Assembly (NCBI GenBank): GCA_030272155.1
Contig: CP126198.1
Coordinates: 4,216,001-4,280,000 of the forward strand
Direction: 5' to 3'
Origin: Tetradesmus obliquus
Taxonomy: Eukaryota > Chlorophyta > Chlorophyceae > Sphaeropleales > Scenedesmaceae
DNA length: 64,000 nt
Shown: piece by piece, positions 60,293 to 64,000 of the stretch
How positions within the stretch are numbered: position 1 is the stretch's first letter
How the letters are laid out: each line of letters starts with the position of its first letter
Notes under the pieces: model-generated
The model's input: the letters and a program-made list of their open reading frames with translations, nothing else
Told to the model about the DNA's origin: nothing
Databases searched by the model: none
Position numbers and translations under genes: made by a program

Positions 60293-62745
60293 ATGATTAG
60301 AATACTATTGGCTGTGCTCGCTGCAGCATGCCTGCTGGGCTCGACGCCTGCTGGCGCTAGCGGTGCACGAAGGAGCCTGCTTGACGATGCGCCGTGCTCA
60401 GCAGACGTCTTGAAATCCAATCCCGGTGAGCAGTGGTGCACCTGCTATCCGATGGCTTGACCGCTCAGGTCCCATCCGGCTGGACTTGTGGTGGGACCTG
60501 TTCGCCCAGCATGATTTTTGGCGTCGCGGCTGCTGCTCGCCCATGCCAAAGCAGTTACTTTGCTTGTTTATCAGTTCAAAGCCGCACGAACGGTGCCTGG
60601 CACGCTATCAGCCCTAGCCAGCACACCTTGCACAGTCAACCCGACAGTGGTTTCGCGGCTGCCTGCGGTATGATTCCGTGCGCATCACCCTTTAACAGCT
60701 TACGAACACTAAGCTGAGCAACGTGCGTTGTATGAAGCTTTCTGGGAGACCCTCAATGCATTGCCAGCAATACTGGCATTGTAGGCTGCCATCAATGCTT
60801 GCAGCCTTGCTTATCTCAGCTGCCGTTGATACTTGTTAGTGCGCGATCTTAACATATCTTTACTTATGCCTACCGCAGGATGCGTGGCTTGCAGTGGGCA
60901 GAGCTGTATCAAGTGTGGCGCTGGCTGGTCTGCACAGCCAGGCAGCGGCGGCCTCTGCTGTGAGTGGCGCAAGGCAGCACACCTACAGTGACTCACCGGC
61001 AACATGAAACCACCGCATCTCAACACATCCCATGTACCTGAAGTGCATACTTTGTAACCATATGAATAACCACATGGACTGACCTGTACAGCTTGAGGTG
61101 CAGCAGCACTCCCCCTTCCAAGTTGACAGCTGCCAGCTTGCCGCCCCCTGCCAGGGTGAAGCGTCAGTAGCCAACACCCTGCATGCCGCACTCTTATCTG
61201 TCTCCTTGCATCCCACTACTCAAATATGCTTACCCCGTTGCATTCCGCTACCTTAAACTTGCAGATTGCCCGGCCGGAACATGTGGCAAGGTCACCAAGG
61301 GCTCAACAGTTTGCAGAGACGCCGGAGCAGGGGCCTGGTCGGCTGGTGGCAGCAGCACAGCCACCACCCTCAAGCAGGCCCTGGGCAGCTGCAACACCTG
61401 CAGCAACGGCCTGACTACCAAGCCCACCAGCTCCGGTGCTGGCTCGGCGCTCAGATACATCTCCACCAAGCCCACACAGTGCGGTAAGCTGCTTCTGCTG
61501 CTGCTGCTGCCTTACAGCAACCCGACACTGCTGAACATATCAGTGTGCTGTGTGTTGGTCTGTGTTGTGCTGTGCTGCGCTCTGCCACTTGCTGTGGATG
61601 CATCACCGGGTTTGAGTTGCGGACCTCAACTGATGCACTGCTTGCGGCACAGCAGCACGCATCAATGAGTCGGGTCAGCCACTGCCATGCCAAGGCTGCC
61701 ATCCACTTGCACGTCAGTGCGCCCTTGCATTGAAACACAGTTGCGCTCACTGTGCCTACCTGCCCTGTGGCTGCCTCCCTGTCTCACCCTGCAGTGGTCG
61801 CACCTGGCAAGTTCCTGTCCAAGCAACAGAGCGTGGAGTGCCCCAAGGTGAGGCAGGCCAGCCACATCCTAATGCAGCGATGCCTGAAATCCCCTGGCTG
61901 ATGTTTGGCATGCTTACTTGTACAACACAAATGGGTGATGATGAACTGGTTGATTTCATTATTGAGCGCGTTGCGCCAGCAGCAACACATGCACACCATG
62001 ATGCATACAGCCCCCCTGAAGGAGCGTGCTGTGTGTGCTGCTGCGCTGCCGCAGGGCAAGTACCAGCCGAGGTACCTGGCCAGCAACGCACCCGCAGCAA
62101 AGGGCTGCCTGGCCTGCCCCAGGGGCACCACCACCAAGGCCACAGGCGCAGTGTCACAGGCGCAGTGCACAGGTGCGGCTGCTGCCTGCAGGAATGGCTG
62201 TTGCTGCCTCAATATGTGTTTTTGAGGTGCTGCATTTTTGTGTTCTGTCAGCCATGTTGTGCAGCTGTTGTGCTAGCCGCAGCCGTCACTGCAGGAGTAA
62301 CATTTTGTCCTGTGGTGACCCTTTCATGTATCCGCTGCACTTTGCGATGATACATTCCTAAGCAGTATCATGCGCTGGACAAACAACATGGTTGGCATGC
62401 AGTGTGGCAGCCGCCACGCCTCGCCTCTCTTCCTACAACAACGCCAGCCTCAAACCACCCACCTGCTGTGTGCACAAACCTTCTACCCTTGCAGACTTGA
62501 AGGCCGGCTTCTTCGTACGGCGGCTGGCCATGGCGCCTCGGGACAGCAGCAGCATCAGCAGCGCACCCGCTGCCGCCGCTGCACTGGCCCCTGGCTTTGA
62601 AGTGCAGGAGTGCCCTGAGGGCAGCTACCAGCCGTATGAGGGCGAGGACCCAGTGTACAACTGCACCTCCTGCGGTGTGGGCTTGAAGACGGACGGCACC
62701 GGCGCCACCAGCAGCGAGGCCTGCTGTGAGTGGCCTTGGCAGTGA
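60293..62745 (+). CDS. Secreted Cys-rich protein with ephrin-receptor-like (GCC2/GCC3) repeats
   Basis: Six exons in phase (60293-60425, 60879-60959, 61265-61483, 61795-61847, 62055-62172, 62495-62745) give about 284 residues. The N-terminus MIRILLAVLAAACLLGSTPA is a signal peptide. The rest is Cys/Gly/Thr-rich, with spacing typical of ephrin-receptor-like repeats: CLACPRGTTTKATGAVSQAQ and C, then CPEGSYQPYEGE…CTSCGVGLKTDGTGATSS. An extracellular or wall-associated role is likely, but no specific function can be named. The 3' end is uncertain. Reading through exon 6 stops at 62743-62745 after EACCEWPWQ. Alternatively a GTGAGT donor at 62726 could splice to the acceptor at 63374, making a split TGA stop directly after EAC. 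TGTAA motifs lie at 63327 and 63532. Confidence 0.7.
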
Positions 62746-63840
62746 CAGCTGAGCGTTGGTGTTTGTTTTGGTGGCCTCACTGTGCCAGTATGCAGATGTG
62801 GTTCCAAGCATAAGGTTAATTTGCTTAAGGAAGTTGCATACAATGCATGGTATGCTGTCGAGACGCTGAGCACTCACAACCTGTGCGCTCCAAATGGTTA
62901 CCGGGGGTTTGAGTACTAGCGCGAGTACCGCACTGGCAGTGCAGCGAGTACTCAGCCAGTACGCAGCCTGAGCATCAGGCCTGGCCAGCTGGGCCAGCCA
63001 GACTGTGCCACAGGCGGCTATTCCAGCCAGTTTCATACAGGCACTGAGTCCTGATTCATGTGTTACATGTTGGGCAGCCCTGCTGTTGGGTGTCTAACAT
63101 CGCAAATTTGCGCGCCGCTCAAGCCGCAACAGCATGTAGTGGTGGCAGGCCTAGCAACAGCATGCCACCAGCGTAGTAGGTGAAACCCATTTCAGCAGGT
63201 AGACAATGCATGCACTTCTGCTGATACCCTGCAAAATGCAAGTGCAAGGCGGGTCGGGGGGTTCTCCTCAAAGGCGCGCAACAAGGCGAACCCAGCCTCC
63301 GGGCAACATCAACACATACATAATGCTGTAAAGCTGTGCCAATATGTTGTTATGCAAACTTTATCTTTTGTCAGGACAAGGTGGATGCAGGTTCATTGGA
63401 GGCACCTCATGACACTTCTGCATGCACATGTGGTGGAGAAGCGGTCCGCTGCAACGTACAGTACTACGTGCACTTCAACATCCACAGATTGCATGTGCAT
63501 GCCAGCAGCTGCCAAATGGTTTGTAAGCAACAACGTCGTGATGCAACCAGGGCCCTGGGTGTCTTCAGGGGCGCTCTGGCAACTCGACATGCCCACAACC
63601 ATGAAGCTGCTGCATCTGACATTCAGCACGCGAGCGTCGTTACTGCTCAGAACAAAACGCCTACAGCCTTCATGTGCACGACATCACAAGTAAAGGGCAA
63701 CTTCAGAATTGCTCTAGTTCAGAGGGACAGAATACAGTTGTGTCAGACACTGTCAGGTGGAAAAATCACACCGCGGTCGGATCACATCACACATGCAGAG
63801 CTTTGCACACAGCAAGATATGCATGCGCTGCCATTGCAGA
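62746..63840. other. Non-coding region downstream of the Cys-rich gene
   Basis: This should contain the gene's 3' UTR, with TGTAA candidates at 63327-63331 and 63532-63536. The pyrimidine-rich TTTATCTTTTGTCAG ending at 63374 resembles a 3' splice site. No further gene is supported. Confidence 0.5.
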
Positions 63841-64000
63841 ATACAGTGATCAAGGCTGTCACGACTGTGTCACAAAACACATCAAGACCACAGCAACCGC
63901 ACAATGCCCAGGCATCAAAATACAGTGATTTGGGCTGTCACAACTGTGTAACAGAACACACCAAGACCACAGCCACCGCACAACGCCCAGGCATCAACCA
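63841..64000 (+). repeat. 79-bp tandem repeat, two copies, continuing past the window
   Basis: ATACAGTGAT starts at 63841 and again at 63920. The two units match along their length (GGCTGTCAC, ACCACAGC, ACCGCACAA, CCCAGGCATCAA) with several substitutions. The second unit reaches the window end, so the array may extend further. Confidence 0.85.

Noticed and set aside
60433..60717. A 94-codon Cys-containing frame (VPSGWTCGGTCSPS…) as an extra exon of the Cys-rich gene
   Set aside because: The only acceptor (…CGCTCAG) would enter in a different phase from the exon 1 donor, and exons 1 and 2 join in phase without it.
1..64000. Telomere repeats, tRNA or rRNA genes
   Set aside because: I looked for TTTAGGG/TTTTAGGG-type runs and found none. 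No tRNA cloverleaf or rRNA sequence was recognised by eye; a tRNA scan was not possible.

Overview
This window comes from a nuclear chromosome of a green alga, most likely a chlorophycean. The evidence is intron-dense genes with GT-AG introns of about 135-400 bp, GC- and CAG/CTG-rich coding sequence, TGTAA motifs downstream of stop codons, and one axonemal gene. The order Sphaeropleales is possible but is only an impression from base composition. There is no prokaryotic gene structure. All gene models were built by eye from reading frame, splice sites and phase.

Layout. (1) Bases 1-30,708 are a satellite array with a monomer of about 312 bp (called SAT-312 here). It is riddled with copies of one poly(A)-tailed retroposon family (called R-element here) in both orientations. 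Copies share a constant 3' end (TTGTAACTTTCTTGCTTC followed by A's), have variable 5' ends, and are often flanked by target-site duplications (TSDs) of 8-26 bp in the satellite. Some insertions are only 11-33 bp. Two segments are recent tandem duplications (periods 2,813 and 1,199 bp), and two R-elements form a large foldback near 14.8-16.7 kb. (2) Bases 30,709-31,709 are a transition zone of decayed R fragments and small insertions. (3) Bases 31,710-47,029 (minus) hold a 40-exon gene for a coiled-coil protein of about 2,351 residues. (4) Bases 47,987-49,959 (minus) hold a 7-exon gene resembling CFAP119/CCDC189, an axonemal protein. (5) Bases 50,477-53,508 (plus) hold a 5-exon dolichol kinase gene, divergent from the previous gene. 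(6) Bases 53,898-58,682 (plus) hold a 13-exon serine carboxypeptidase (S10) gene with a complete catalytic triad. (7) Bases 60,293-62,745 (plus) hold a 6-exon gene for a secreted Cys-rich protein with ephrin-receptor-like (GCC2/GCC3) repeats. (8) The window ends in two copies of a 79-bp tandem repeat.

How it fits together. The left half looks like centromeric, pericentromeric or subtelomeric heterochromatin built by satellite amplification plus repeated retroposition and unequal exchange; the right half is ordinary gene-rich euchromatin. Dolichol kinase (ER glycosylation precursor supply), the carboxypeptidase and the Cys-rich protein all act in or pass through the secretory pathway, but no co-regulation can be shown. 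The most distinctive signal is the R-element/SAT-312 system: the TGTAA motif lies 12 bases before each A tail, as expected for a polyadenylated Pol II transcript, and very short A-tailed insertions with TSDs record extreme 5' truncation.
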